Shown in pieces: positions 9,524 to 18,362 of a stretch of 64,000 nucleotides of DNA. The notes beneath the pieces are model-generated. The model had not been told where the DNA came from. It saw only the letters and a program-made list of their open reading frames with translations, and did not search any database. The position numbers were made by a program, and so were the translations under genes. Numbering within the stretch: the stretch's first letter is position 1; every line of letters starts with the position of its first letter. The stretch comes from Cyclobacteriaceae bacterium. GTDB lineage: Bacteria > Bacteroidota > Bacteroidia > Cytophagales > Cyclobacteriaceae. The stretch covers positions 310,001-374,000 of the forward strand of contig JAHBTY010000005.1 of the NCBI GenBank assembly GCA_019638355.1, written 5' to 3'.

Positions 9524-10414
9524 ATGAAAAATATAGCAGTGATTGGTTCGGGTACCATGGGCAATGGTATTGCCCACGTGTTTGCGCAATATGGATACAC
9601 CGTAAGCCTGATTGATATTTCGGAAGATGCTTTGAAAAAAGCTGTAGCCACCATTGAAAAAAACATGGGCCGCCAGGTTGAAAAAGGCACGCTTACCGAT
9701 GACGCCCGCAAAAAAGCATTGGCTAATCTAAGCACCACCACTTTTTTAAAAGAAGGCGTAAAAGATGCCGATCTGGTAGTAGAAGCGGCTACTGAAAATC
9801 TGGATCTGAAACTTAAAATCTTTAAAGAGATTGATGAAAGCACAAAGCCGGGTACCATACTGGCTTCCAATACTTCTTCCATCTCCATCACGAAGATTGC
9901 ATCGGTAACAAAGAGTCCCGATCAGGTAATTGGCATGCACTTTATGAACCCCGTGCCGGTAATGAAACTGGTTGAAGTTATTCGCGGGTACCGAACCAGC
10001 AATGCCGTAACCAACCAGATAATGGAGCTATCGCGCAAGCTGGAAAAGGTACCGGTGGAAGTAAATGATTATCCTGGCTTTGTTGCCAACCGTATTCTTA
10101 TGCCTATGATTAACGAAGCAATTTACACTCTGTACGAAGGTGTGGCTGGCGTAGAAGAAATTGATACCGTTATGAAACTAGGCATGGCCCACCCGATGGG
10201 GCCACTTCAGTTGGCTGACTTCATTGGGTTAGATGTTTGCCTTTCGATACTACATGTATTGTACGATGGCTTCGGCAATCCGAAATACGCGCCTTGTCCT
10301 TTGCTGGTAAACATGGTGCAAGCGGGACACAAAGGTGTGAAGAGTGGCAGCGGATTTTATCAATACAAAGCGGGCAGTAAAGAACTTGTGGTAGCCGACC
10401 GATTTAAGAAATGA
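9524..10414 (+). CDS. hbd: 3-hydroxybutyryl/3-hydroxyacyl-CoA dehydrogenase
   Basis: This NAD-dependent enzyme oxidises 3-hydroxyacyl-CoA to 3-ketoacyl-CoA, or the reverse. The N-terminal Rossmann motif is GSGTMGNGIAHVF (about 7-19). The catalytic His lies in GMHFMNPVPVMKLVE (His139 approximately), and NDYPGFVANRILMP starts the C-terminal dimerisation domain. Length 296 is typical of the monofunctional family. The stop overlaps the next ATG (ATGA), so it is translationally coupled to the small membrane protein. Chain-length preference cannot be read from sequence. Confidence 0.9.
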   Translation: MKNIAVIGSGTMGNGIAHVFAQYGYTVSLIDISEDALKKAVATIEKNMGRQVEKGTLTDDARKKALANLSTTTFLKEGVKDADLVVEAATENLDLKLKIFKEIDESTKPGTILASNTSSISITKIASVTKSPDQVIGMHFMNPVPVMKLVEVIRGYRTSNAVTNQIMELSRKLEKVPVEVNDYPGFVANRILMPMINEAIYTLYEGVAGVEEIDTVMKLGMAHPMGPLQLADFIGLDVCLSILHVLYDGFGNPKYAPCPLLVNMVQAGHKGVKSGSGFYQYKAGSKELVVADRFKK

Positions 10415-10719
10415 GTGAGCTCGATGAAAAGTTTATTCGCTTCTGGACCGAAAAGCGGAAGCGTGGAAAGTGGAATTATGCCTTTCGGCATGGGGTGATA
10501 TTTTTTGCCTGGCCGGTATTCGTGCTCTCCGAAGCCTTTAAGTATTTCTTCTACTCCGGTTATGTGCTAACACCTAGCCGGATTATCGGGGGGTTTTTAA
10601 TATGGACCGTGTTGGGTTTTCTTGCCTTCGGATTATTGCAATGGCACTCGATGGAGAAGCGTTTTGGTAAACTTACCCGTGCCACCGACCAGGCCGATGA
10701 CACCGATAAGAATCCTTAA
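10411..10719 (+). CDS. small two-helix membrane protein, unknown function
   Basis: It has 102 residues: a basic N-terminus (FWTEKRKRGKWNYAFRHG), two hydrophobic segments (about 27-45 and 56-77) and a polar, charged C-terminus. It overlaps the preceding dehydrogenase by 4 bp and converges with mscL across 4 bp. No family recognised; the tight coupling supports it being a real gene. Confidence 0.65.
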   Translation: MSELDEKFIRFWTEKRKRGKWNYAFRHGVIFFAWPVFVLSEAFKYFFYSGYVLTPSRIIGGFLIWTVLGFLAFGLLQWHSMEKRFGKLTRATDQADDTDKNP

Positions 10720-10723
10720 CTAT

Positions 10724-11098
10724 TTATTTCTTCAATAAATCTCTGATCTCAGTTAGCAGTTGAATATCAGCCGGAGGCGCAGCAGGTGCGGCCGGGGCTG
10801 CTTCTTCTTTCTTCTTGGCAGCGTTTACACCTTTCACAATCAAAAACAAAACAAAAGCAATGATGATGAAATTGATAGTGGCTGCCAAAAACTTACCATA
10901 TTTAACAGCCCCCATAATGGTAAGGTCTTCTAATTGACTAAGCTGGGCCGCATCTAATGCCGGTTTCAATAAAAGCGGAGTAATAACATCGTTAATAAGT
11001 GAGGTAACAATCGCGCCAAAGGCACCACCAATAATTACCCCAATGGCAAGGTCAATTACATTGCCTCGCATGGCAAAAGCTTTAAATTCTTTAAGCAT
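10724..11098 (-). CDS. mscL: large-conductance mechanosensitive channel
   Basis: This inner-membrane pore opens at high membrane tension to release solutes during hypo-osmotic shock. The family start MLKEFKAFAMRGNVIDLAIG is intact. The first transmembrane helix follows with IGGAFGAIVTSLINDVITP. The second helix is FLAATINFIIIAFVLFLIVK (about 71-90), and the charged C-terminal helix is LLTEIRDLLKK. An Ala/Pro-rich linker (AAPAAPAAPPA) precedes that helix. Length 124 is normal. Confidence 0.95.
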   Translation of the reverse strand: MLKEFKAFAMRGNVIDLAIGVIIGGAFGAIVTSLINDVITPLLLKPALDAAQLSQLEDLTIMGAVKYGKFLAATINFIIIAFVLFLIVKGVNAAKKKEEAAPAAPAAPPADIQLLTEIRDLLKK

Positions 11099-11171
11099 AA
11101 GATTTAGGTTGGTAAAGTCCTAAATTAACAAACTTCATGCAGGCAAAGCAAACCTTTATAGATTTGAAAAT

Positions 11172-11987
11172 TTATTGCAGGATGCGCAATTGATTACGCA
11201 GACCTTTAAAGCCAATCAGTTCAATACCGGTACTCCCAATAAACATTTTGGCCTGAATCTTAACGGGTATGCGGTTACCATCATCCGAAATCCAGCAGGT
11301 AACGGAGTTCTCGCCATCAAACAACTTGTTGTCGGGCATTACGGGCACGAGTTTATGACAGGGTATTTTGCCAAGCTTGGTGCTAACCTTGTCCTTACCG
11401 GCATAAATTATCTTCATATTGTAGGCCGTATCTTCAAAAAATCCGGATACAGACAGTGTATCGCCCTTTTTGTGTTTGTTAAAGTCAATTACCCGCATAT
11501 AAAGAAACCCCGCCACCATGTCGCGCACGTTGTCAGGTGTTTGGTAATATTTCGGATCACCATAAACATTGGTTTCCTTATTCAAAACTTTTACCTCGGC
11601 CTGGTTTTTTTCATGATCGTAGGTTATTAATTCGTCCTTACGATAATTGCCTTCGCGGATTTTACGGTACGAAACGTGCGTAACCAGGGCGGCTGTATCA
11701 ATGTATGCACCCCACTGGTCGTTCACTTTGGTTATCCACGCTACCATGCCCGAAGTTTCGCCAAAGGCATCTACTTTGTAGCTAGGCCGGCCATTCATCA
11801 TAAACACCTTATTATCAATAACTGTGGATGCTTTACCTACAGTAAAAAATCCAAAGTTTACGCGATAACTTAGTACCTCGCCTTTTCCGAAACTTGTATT
11901 CTTAAGCGTTACAAAATCACTTTCACCAGGCATGGTAAATGCCCCGAAAATGAGAAGGATTGAAACACTTTTGAGCAGCGTTTTCAT
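11172..11987 (-). CDS. DUF3108 domain secreted protein
   Basis: Start chosen at ATG 11987 (MKTLLKSVSILLIFGAF), which gives a clean signal peptide; an upstream in-frame start adds eight residues. The mature protein of about 250 residues matches the DUF3108 pattern: GEVLSYRVNFGFFTVGKAS near the N-terminus, YDHEKNQ in the middle and WISDDGNRIPVKIQAKM near the C-terminus. The family is periplasmic or outer-membrane associated, of unknown biochemical role. It lies downstream of dapD on the same strand but is separated by 213 bp holding a REP-like hairpin. Confidence 0.8.
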   Translation of the reverse strand: MKTLLKSVSILLIFGAFTMPGESDFVTLKNTSFGKGEVLSYRVNFGFFTVGKASTVIDNKVFMMNGRPSYKVDAFGETSGMVAWITKVNDQWGAYIDTAALVTHVSYRKIREGNYRKDELITYDHEKNQAEVKVLNKETNVYGDPKYYQTPDNVRDMVAGFLYMRVIDFNKHKKGDTLSVSGFFEDTAYNMKIIYAGKDKVSTKLGKIPCHKLVPVMPDNKLFDGENSVTCWISDDGNRIPVKIQAKMFIGSTGIELIGFKGLRNQLRILQ

Positions 11988-12123
11988 GGCTATAAAATTA
12001 AACCTTGCCATTGACTATGACAAAAGCTATACCATAGACTCATATTAAGCCAATAGGGTTTAAAATCAATTACTTAAGGTTAGATTAACAAGAAATATGA
12101 ATAAGGCTCGATAAATCATGGCG

Positions 12124-12180
12124 CGTGAGGACACGCACCATGTGTGAGAAACTAATTTATCCGTGGTGCATGTCCCCACG
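12124..12180. repeat. REP-like imperfect palindrome
   Basis: CGTGAGGACACGCACCA (12124-12140) and TGGTGCATGTCCCCACG (12164-12180) pair at 15 of 17 positions around a 23-nt loop. GC content is much higher than the surrounding AT-rich spacer. No T-run follows, so it is not a standard terminator. It resembles dispersed GTGGGGACACGCACC-type palindromes associated with REP-type (TnpA-REP) elements; that link is from memory, not from a search. Confidence 0.55.
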
Positions 12181-12200
12181 AAACCACATAACAACATCCA

Positions 12201-13013
12201 TTAAACCGACACGCTATTATCGCGCAACGCATCGTTAAGCGAGGTCTTTTTATCGGTACTCTCTTTCCGTTTACCGATGATGAGCGCGCACGGAACCTGG
12301 TACTCGCCAGCCGGAAACTGCTTTGGAATTGTGCCCGGAATAACTACTGATTGCGGTGGCACAAAGCCCTTGTATTCAATAGGCTTAGCACCTGTTACAT
12401 CAATTATCTTTGAACTTGCCGTAAGCACTACATTCGCACCCAAAACAGCTTCGCGCCCCACGCGCACACCCTCCACCACAATACAGCGCGAACCCACAAA
12501 CACGTTGTCTTCAATAATAACCGGGGCAGCCTGCACGGGCTCCAATACTCCACCCAAACCAACACCTCCACTTAAGTGCACATTCTTACCAACCTGGGCA
12601 CAACTGCCTACTGTAGCCCAGGTATCAACCATTGTTCCTTCATCCACATAAGCCCCGATATTTACATAAGATGGCATCATGATTACGCCTTTACTTAAGT
12701 AGGAACCATGGCGGGCAATAGCATGTGGAACCACCCGCACACCAAGCTCCTTGTAATTCTTTTTAAGGGCGATTTTATCGTGAAACTCAAACGGTCCCAC
12801 TTCTATCACATCCATTTGCTGGATGGGGAAGTAGAGGATTACCGCCTTTTTTATCCATTCATTTACCTTCCAAACATCACCTGCAGGCTCGGCCACCCGT
12901 AACTTTCCTGCATCTAATAGCGACACCACTTCGCGCACTGCTTGTTGTGTTTCAGTGGTCTTCAACAATTCCCGATCGGCCCATGCCTTTTCAATAAGTT
13001 CCTGTAGTTGCAT
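12201..13013 (-). CDS. dapD: 2,3,4,5-tetrahydropyridine-2,6-dicarboxylate N-succinyltransferase
   Basis: DapD catalyses the succinyl-CoA-dependent step of the diaminopimelate/lysine pathway, feeding peptidoglycan and lysine synthesis. The 270-residue sequence shows the N-terminal helical domain, then left-handed parallel beta-helix hexapeptide repeats. Typical runs are MMPSYVNIGAYVDEGTMVDT, GSCAQVGKNVHLSGGVGLGG and DNVFVGSRCIVVEGV (about 112-190). Length and motifs match the family throughout. Cytoplasmic trimer expected. Confidence 0.95.
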   Translation of the reverse strand: MQLQELIEKAWADRELLKTTETQQAVREVVSLLDAGKLRVAEPAGDVWKVNEWIKKAVILYFPIQQMDVIEVGPFEFHDKIALKKNYKELGVRVVPHAIARHGSYLSKGVIMMPSYVNIGAYVDEGTMVDTWATVGSCAQVGKNVHLSGGVGLGGVLEPVQAAPVIIEDNVFVGSRCIVVEGVRVGREAVLGANVVLTASSKIIDVTGAKPIEYKGFVPPQSVVIPGTIPKQFPAGEYQVPCALIIGKRKESTDKKTSLNDALRDNSVSV

Positions 13014-13045
13014 TTATGCTTAATTTTAAAACCGGGTCGCAATAA

Positions 13046-14149
13046 ATGAAAAAACGAAGAATAGTCCTTGCCTCAATTTTGAAACCGGTAGATGATACCC
13101 GGATGACTGAAAAACTGGGAGCCACACTGGCTCAAGTTGAAGGCAATGAAGTGTACGTGATTGGCTATCCATCCCGAACCGAAACAAGCCCTGATTCTAT
13201 CACCAGTTTACCACTAAAGCCCTTCACCCGAATAAGCTTTGGGAGAATGTTGGCTCCATTGGCTGTGCTTAAAAAATGTGTTCAAGTAAAACCTGAGGTA
13301 TTGATAGTTAATACCCATGAATTAATGATAATTAGCATCATAAACAGAATTTTATTTGGGACCATAATTCTGTATGATATTCAGGAAAATTACGCCCGAA
13401 ACATCTTGCACACGCCAGCATTTCCACCCTTGTTAAGACCACTGCTGGCAGGTTGGGTCCGGTTAAAAGAAACGCTGCTGACTCCATTCTTCAACGGTAT
13501 AATTTTGGCCGAAAAATGTTACGAACAAGAGCTCCCTTTCGTGCGAAAAAATTATGTTGTGGTGGAGAACAAAGCCATACTTCCCAAACACTTTCTGCGT
13601 GAACCTCCTTCCAACAAAATCAAGTTGGTTTTTACCGGAACGCTCGCTGAAGGTACTGGAGTTTTTCAAGCCATCCGTTTTACCCAAAAGCTCCATCAAC
13701 TCAACCCAAAAGTTGAACTGGAAATAATCGGGTACTGTGCCCTGCCCGCTTCCTTACTCAAAATCCGATCGGCTATAGCTGGATGCACTTTCATTAAACT
13801 AACGGGAGGCGATCAGCTGGTTCCGCACCACCAAATCATGGAAGCTATTAGAACGGCAAGCTTTGGAATTATTTGTTATGCGCCTGCACCTCACATAAAA
13901 GATAAAGTGCCCACTAAAGTCTTCGAGTACCTGGCTTGCGAACTTCCCATACTCTTACAACCCGAGCCGAAGTGGGTAGAGCTATGCACACCTTGTTGCG
14001 CTTCAATTCAGGTAGATTTTAATGATCCCGATGTGCACGTAATCAACACTCAACTTAACCAACCGTTCTACACAACCAAGCCCCAAGCGGTTACGTGGCA
14101 AGCTGAAGAAGCTCACTTTCTTGGCTGGGTACGACAATTTTTGATCTAA
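13046..14149 (+). CDS. glycosyltransferase, GT4-like
   Basis: The 367-residue protein has a two-Rossmann (GT-B) layout. The N-terminal half includes IVNTHELMIISIINR and YDIQENYARNIL. The C-terminal half opens with IKLVFTGTLAEGTGVFQAIR, the usual start of the nucleotide-sugar-binding domain, and includes KVFEYLACELPILLQ, the family position for donor binding. It would transfer a sugar to a cell-surface or secondary acceptor; donor and acceptor are unknown. It is divergent from dapD with 32 bp between starts and stands alone. Confidence 0.75.
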   Translation: MKKRRIVLASILKPVDDTRMTEKLGATLAQVEGNEVYVIGYPSRTETSPDSITSLPLKPFTRISFGRMLAPLAVLKKCVQVKPEVLIVNTHELMIISIINRILFGTIILYDIQENYARNILHTPAFPPLLRPLLAGWVRLKETLLTPFFNGIILAEKCYEQELPFVRKNYVVVENKAILPKHFLREPPSNKIKLVFTGTLAEGTGVFQAIRFTQKLHQLNPKVELEIIGYCALPASLLKIRSAIAGCTFIKLTGGDQLVPHHQIMEAIRTASFGIICYAPAPHIKDKVPTKVFEYLACELPILLQPEPKWVELCTPCCASIQVDFNDPDVHVINTQLNQPFYTTKPQAVTWQAEEAHFLGWVRQFLI

Positions 14150-14203
14150 ACTATTTTTTAGACTAACCTAAAAATATACTTTTGTGATACTATCGCAAAA
14201 GCT

Positions 14204-14857
14204 ATGCTTAGTCTTACGGAAGAAAACTATCTCAAAGCCATCTATCACCTTTCCGATGGCGGTTCAAAGGCTGTTCTTACAAACGCCCTGGCCGAAGCTA
14301 TGAGCACCAAAGCAGCTTCGGTTACCGATATGATCAAAAAACTATCCGCCAAAGAAGTTATTACCTACGAAAAATATTATGGTGTAAATGTTACTTCAAA
14401 AGGGAAAAGCGAGGCATTGATGGTGATTCGTAAACACCGGCTGTGGGAAACCTTTCTGGTGGATAAGCTTGGTTTTGCTTGGGATGAAGTGCACGAAGTA
14501 GCGGAACAATTAGAACATATTAATTCGCCCCGGTTAATAGAAAAACTTGATGAATTTCTGGGATACCCAAAAGTTGATCCTCATGGCGATCCCATTCCTG
14601 ATCACAAAGGTAAAATTAAAATAGTACCTCAAATACCGCTCGATCAATTGGCTATTGGCTACCAGGGTAAGATTGCAGCGGTTAAAGATTCCGATTCAAA
14701 CCTATTGAAGTACCTGGATAAAATTGGTGCCCGGCCAGGTGTAAAAATTAAAATACTGGGTAAAGAAGATTACGATGAGTCGATGGAGATTTTGATTGAC
14801 GACCATCGGGTGTTTATATCAAAAGCAGTTTCACAAAATATTTTAGTAGTTGGCTGA
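14204..14857 (+). CDS. mntR: DtxR/MntR-family metal-dependent repressor
   Basis: The N-terminal winged helix (SLTEENYLKAIYHLS, then KAASVTDMIKKLSAKEVITY) is followed by the dimerisation and metal-binding helices (VIRKHRLWETFLVDKLGF, then HEVAEQLEHINSPRLIEKLD). A C-terminal SH3-like FeoA domain is at about 150-217. Such proteins bind Mn or Fe and repress uptake genes. Its stop is 1 nt before the ATG of the Nramp transporter, so it very likely controls that transporter within one operon. Mn versus Fe specificity is inferred from the neighbour. Confidence 0.85.
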   Translation: MLSLTEENYLKAIYHLSDGGSKAVLTNALAEAMSTKAASVTDMIKKLSAKEVITYEKYYGVNVTSKGKSEALMVIRKHRLWETFLVDKLGFAWDEVHEVAEQLEHINSPRLIEKLDEFLGYPKVDPHGDPIPDHKGKIKIVPQIPLDQLAIGYQGKIAAVKDSDSNLLKYLDKIGARPGVKIKILGKEDYDESMEILIDDHRVFISKAVSQNILVVG

Positions 14858-14858
14858 T

Positions 14859-16757
14859 ATGAGTGCTAACGGAAATAACGAACAACGGAAATCACTCAGC
14901 GAAGTACATGCTTCGGTAGATGTAACCAAACGAAAGGGTTGGCGCAAACTCTTTGCCTTTCTGGGCCCAGCCTATTTAGTAAGTGTGGGCTACATGGATC
15001 CCGGCAACTGGGCCACCGACATTGCCGGTGGTAGCCAGTTTGGCTACACCCTAATTTGGGTACTATTAATGTCCAACTTAATGGCCCTGTTGCTGCAATC
15101 GCTCAGCGCGCGCTTAGGTATTGTAAGGCAACTCGATCTGGCCCAGGCTTCGCGCGGTTCTTATCACCCGGTTGTAAATTTCAGTTTGTGGATTTTGGCT
15201 GAAATTGCCATAGCCGCTACCGACCTGGCCGAGGTATTGGGCATGGCCATTGGTTTACAACTTTTATTTGGAATTCCCCTTATATGGGGCGTATCGCTTA
15301 CTGTGTTAGACACCTTACTGCTGCTTATACTGCAGAGCTACGGTATGCGAAAGATTGAAGCGTTTATTATTGCCTTGGTTGGAACCATTGGCGCTGCATT
15401 TCTATTAGAAATGATTTGGGCCAAACCCGACATGAGTGAGTTGGTAAAAGGATTTGTTCCATCCATCCCCAATGAAACAGCCCTTTATATTGCCATCGGT
15501 ATTATTGGGGCCACGGTAATGCCGCATAACCTGTACCTTCACTCCTCGCTGGTACAAACCCGCAGAATTGACACGAGCGAAAAAGGAATCTGGAGTGCGC
15601 TTAAGTATAATCTTATTGATTCAACCATCGCGCTAAATGCTGCTTTTTTTGTAAATGCTGCCATCCTGATTCTTGCTGCCTCTACCTTTTTCCGCGCAGG
15701 CATGTACGAAGTTTCTGAGATACAAGACGCCTACAAGTTTTTATCGCCCATGCTGGGTAACGAATGGGCCTCCATTATGTTTGGTGTTGCGCTGATTGCG
15801 GCAGGGCAAAGTTCAACCATTACCGGAACCTTATCGGGCCAGATTGTAATGGAAGGTTATCTGAACTTGCGTATTGCCCCGTGGCTTCGCAGGTTAATAA
15901 CCAGGCTTATCGCAATTATACCGGCTTATATTGTGATTTTAGTTTATGGTGAAGGCCGCACAGGCGAGTTGCTGGTCTTTAGCCAGGTGGTTCTTAGTCT
16001 TCAATTAGGATTTGCCATCATTCCACTTATTCACTTTACAAGCGATAAAGAAAAGATGGGTGTATTTGTGATTAAACCCATTGTAAAAATTGGCGCCTGG
16101 ATAATTGCAATAATTATCGTTTCATTAAACGTTCAATTGGTAATAAATGAAATAACCGGCTGGATTCAAGATGCCGGGTCACACGCTTGGATAGTATGGA
16201 TTACCGCAATACCGGTTTGTTTGTTTGCCGGTGTATTATTGTTGTATATAACCTTTAAACCAACGTTAGACCGCAAGCGCAAAGAGAAAAAATCGCATAC
16301 ACCGCACGGCAGTGCGGCTGAGTTGGTAAACCTGAAGCCTATACCCTACCGCAACATTACTATTACAATTGATTTTAGTTCGGCTGATGCGCTTGCCATT
16401 CGCAGTGCAACCGCACAAGGCGGTAAAGAGGCTCGTTACCTGTTAGTTCATATTGTAGAAACGGCCGGAGCCATGTGGTACGGAAGCCAGATTGCCGACC
16501 ACGAATCGGATGAAGATACCCGTGCACTGCATGAGTATGTTGATCAGCTGAAAAAACTTGGGTACCAGGTGGAAATGAAAATTGGATTTGGGAATCCTAA
16601 AAGAATTATTCCGGAAGTTGTAACTCAGTTTAATTCCGATCTATTGGTGATGGGCGCGCACGGACACAACTGGTTTAAAGATTTGATCTTAGGCACCACG
16701 GTTGACACAGTACGCCATCGTGTGAAGATACCCGTTTTGATTGTGCGCGATAATTAA
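14859..16757 (+). CDS. mntH: Nramp divalent-metal transporter fused to a universal stress protein domain
   Basis: The N-terminal 450 or so residues are an Nramp (MntH) proton-coupled Mn/Fe importer. YMDPGNWATDIAGG carries the TM1 metal-binding DPGN motif, and GATVMPHNLYLHS carries the TM6 MPH motif. After a short basic linker (RKRKEKK) comes a Usp domain (about 487-632). It ends in GAHGHNWFKDLILGTTVDTV, the ATP-binding glycine pattern of ATP-type Usp proteins. ATG 14859 is preferred over TTG 14850, which lies inside mntR. The cytoplasmic Usp domain may sense nucleotide or regulate transport; that is inference. Confidence 0.9.
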   Translation: MSANGNNEQRKSLSEVHASVDVTKRKGWRKLFAFLGPAYLVSVGYMDPGNWATDIAGGSQFGYTLIWVLLMSNLMALLLQSLSARLGIVRQLDLAQASRGSYHPVVNFSLWILAEIAIAATDLAEVLGMAIGLQLLFGIPLIWGVSLTVLDTLLLLILQSYGMRKIEAFIIALVGTIGAAFLLEMIWAKPDMSELVKGFVPSIPNETALYIAIGIIGATVMPHNLYLHSSLVQTRRIDTSEKGIWSALKYNLIDSTIALNAAFFVNAAILILAASTFFRAGMYEVSEIQDAYKFLSPMLGNEWASIMFGVALIAAGQSSTITGTLSGQIVMEGYLNLRIAPWLRRLITRLIAIIPAYIVILVYGEGRTGELLVFSQVVLSLQLGFAIIPLIHFTSDKEKMGVFVIKPIVKIGAWIIAIIIVSLNVQLVINEITGWIQDAGSHAWIVWITAIPVCLFAGVLLLYITFKPTLDRKRKEKKSHTPHGSAAELVNLKPIPYRNITITIDFSSADALAIRSATAQGGKEARYLLVHIVETAGAMWYGSQIADHESDEDTRALHEYVDQLKKLGYQVEMKIGFGNPKRIIPEVVTQFNSDLLVMGAHGHNWFKDLILGTTVDTVRHRVKIPVLIVRDN

Positions 16758-16786
16758 TTTGGTTACTCCTTAAACTATTTTCGCAG

Positions 16787-18154
16787 ATGCACACCTCTAC
16801 AAACGATACCATCATTGCATTAACTACTCCACCGGGCATAAGTGCGCTGGCTGTAATCAGGCTTTCGGGAATAGATTCTATCAAGATCACCGATAAGGTA
16901 TTTAACGGAAAAAAACTGGAGGCACAACCTTCACACACCGTTCATTTCGGTACTATTGGCAACAAAATTAAAACCATTGATGAAGTTTTGATTACCGTTT
17001 TCAAAGAACCCAATTCGTTCACCAAAGAAAATGCGGTTGAAATTTCTTGCCACGGCTCGCCTGTTATTGTACGCGAAATCATAAAACTATTTTTACAACA
17101 GGGTGCACGCCTGGCCGAACCCGGTGAGTTTACCAAACGCGCGTTTCTGAATGGCCGTTTTGATCTGGCACAGGCGGAAGCAGTGGCTGACCTGATTCAC
17201 GCTGAAACCGATAATGCACGGCAAGCCGCACTAAATCAAATGCGCGGTGGCTTTTCAAAAGAAATTAAGCACCTGCGCGAAGAACTTATTCACTTTGCAT
17301 CGTTGATAGAACTTGAACTTGACTTTGGTGAAGAAGATGTAGAGTTTGCCCAGCGCGATGATCTTAAAAACCTGGTAACCAAAATACAAAGTTACCTGAA
17401 TAGATTAATTTCATCGTTCGAGCAAGGCAATGTAATTAAGAATGGCATTCCTACTGTAATTGCCGGAAAACCCAATGCCGGCAAATCAACTTTGTTGAAT
17501 GCATTATTGAATGAAGAGAAAGCGATTGTATCGGACATACCCGGAACCACACGCGATGTAATTGAAGATGAAATTATTCTGGATGGCATTGCTTTTAGGT
17601 TTATGGATACAGCAGGCCTGCGCGATACCACCGAAACAATAGAGGCCATTGGTGTTTCGCGTACCCGCGAGAGCATGAAAAAAGCCGCTCTGATTTTATA
17701 CCTCTTCGATCTTTCCACGTCCACCTACGCTGATATTCAAATTGAAGAAGACACGATAAAAAAATTAGGAATTCCTTACATAAAGGTTGGTAATAAAATA
17801 GATGCTGCTTCTGATTCGCTTCTAAAGCTACTTGAAGCTGAAAACTTCATCTTTATTTCTGCTGCCAACCGCAAAAACCTGGAAGAACTTAAGGAAACCA
17901 TTTTGAAACAATTCAAGGTTAATGCTGTAAAGCAAGGTGATGTATTGGTTACCAACCTGCGTCATTTTCAAAAACTTTCTGAAACCCAAGCTGCCTTAAC
18001 CCGTGTGTTGGATGGATTACAAGCAGGCATTACAGGTGATTTTCTGGCCATGGACATCCGGCAATCGTTGCATCACCTTGGTGAGATAACAGGTGAAATT
18101 ACAAGTGATGACTTGCTGGCAAATATTTTTTCCAGGTTTTGTATCGGAAAGTAA
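16787..18154 (+). CDS. mnmE: tRNA uridine-5-carboxymethylaminomethyl modification GTPase
   Basis: MnmE with MnmG modifies the wobble uridine of several tRNAs. Its N-terminal folate-binding domain begins DTIIALTTPPGISALAVIRL and includes CHGSPVIVREI. The G domain has GKPNAGKSTLLN (P-loop), DTAGLRD (G3) and KIDAA-type G4. The C-terminal FCIGK supplies the catalytic Cys. Length 455 is standard. The last 18 bp (TTTTGTATCGGAAAGTAA) are repeated exactly at 45194-45211. The gene is therefore the integration target of the island that follows, and its reading frame is restored by the attachment sequence. Confidence 0.95.
   Translation: MHTSTNDTIIALTTPPGISALAVIRLSGIDSIKITDKVFNGKKLEAQPSHTVHFGTIGNKIKTIDEVLITVFKEPNSFTKENAVEISCHGSPVIVREIIKLFLQQGARLAEPGEFTKRAFLNGRFDLAQAEAVADLIHAETDNARQAALNQMRGGFSKEIKHLREELIHFASLIELELDFGEEDVEFAQRDDLKNLVTKIQSYLNRLISSFEQGNVIKNGIPTVIAGKPNAGKSTLLNALLNEEKAIVSDIPGTTRDVIEDEIILDGIAFRFMDTAGLRDTTETIEAIGVSRTRESMKKAALILYLFDLSTSTYADIQIEEDTIKKLGIPYIKVGNKIDAASDSLLKLLEAENFIFISAANRKNLEELKETILKQFKVNAVKQGDVLVTNLRHFQKLSETQAALTRVLDGLQAGITGDFLAMDIRQSLHHLGEITGEITSDDLLANIFSRFCIGK
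18137..18154 (+). repeat. attL, 18-bp direct repeat at the mnmE stop
   Basis: TTTTGTATCGGAAAGTAA is identical to 45194-45211; flanking bases differ on both sides (G/C here, T/G there). It encodes the final FCIGK and stop of MnmE, so insertion leaves the gene intact. Confidence 0.88.
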
Positions 18155-18185
18155 CTATCTTTCCTTTGTTTCATAAATGCTTGTT

Positions 18186-18285
18186 TTTGTTGGGTTTTAG
18201 CTGATTTATTCTCCTCTTTTTTGTTGCCCAACTCTACTTTTTTACCTATATTTGTTGCCTAATTGTTGCCCAGATTTGTTGCCCA
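18186..18285 (+). repeat. direct repeats, probable integrase arm-type sites (left end)
   Basis: TTTGTTGCCCA occurs at 18220-18230 and 18275-18285, with variants TTTGTTGCCTA (18251-18261) and ATTGTTGCCCA (18262-18272). A partial TTTGTTGGG is at 18186-18194, and an inverted copy at 18352-18362. The same unit recurs inside the right end at 45103-45156. The position beside attL and ahead of the integrase fits arm-binding sites. Confidence 0.6.
18247..18254 (+). promoter_or_regulatory. candidate -7 box for the island recombination operon
   Basis: TATATTTG fits the Bacteroidota TAnnTTTG -7 consensus. It overlaps one of the TTTGTTGCC repeats, so recombinase binding there could repress its own operon. 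A TTTG lies at 18220-18223, slightly farther than the usual -33 spacing. Confidence 0.45.
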
Positions 18286-18362
18286 CAAATCAGGCAATAA
18301 TCGGGAGAGAGCATGCTACATACAGCTACAAGCTGCAACATGGAGCAACAACAGGCAACAAA

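Noticed and set aside
12277-12651. 124-codon frame opposite dapD and similar long antisense frames in other genes
   Set aside because: They lie wholly within well-supported genes on the other strand and show no family motifs.
18100-18200. tRNA gene as integration target
   Set aside because: No cloverleaf sequence at either end; the repeat falls exactly on the mnmE stop.
18186-18285. CRISPR-like array of TTTGTTGCCCA repeats
   Set aside because: Units are 11 bp, spacing is irregular (some abut), no Cas genes; the position fits integrase arm sites.
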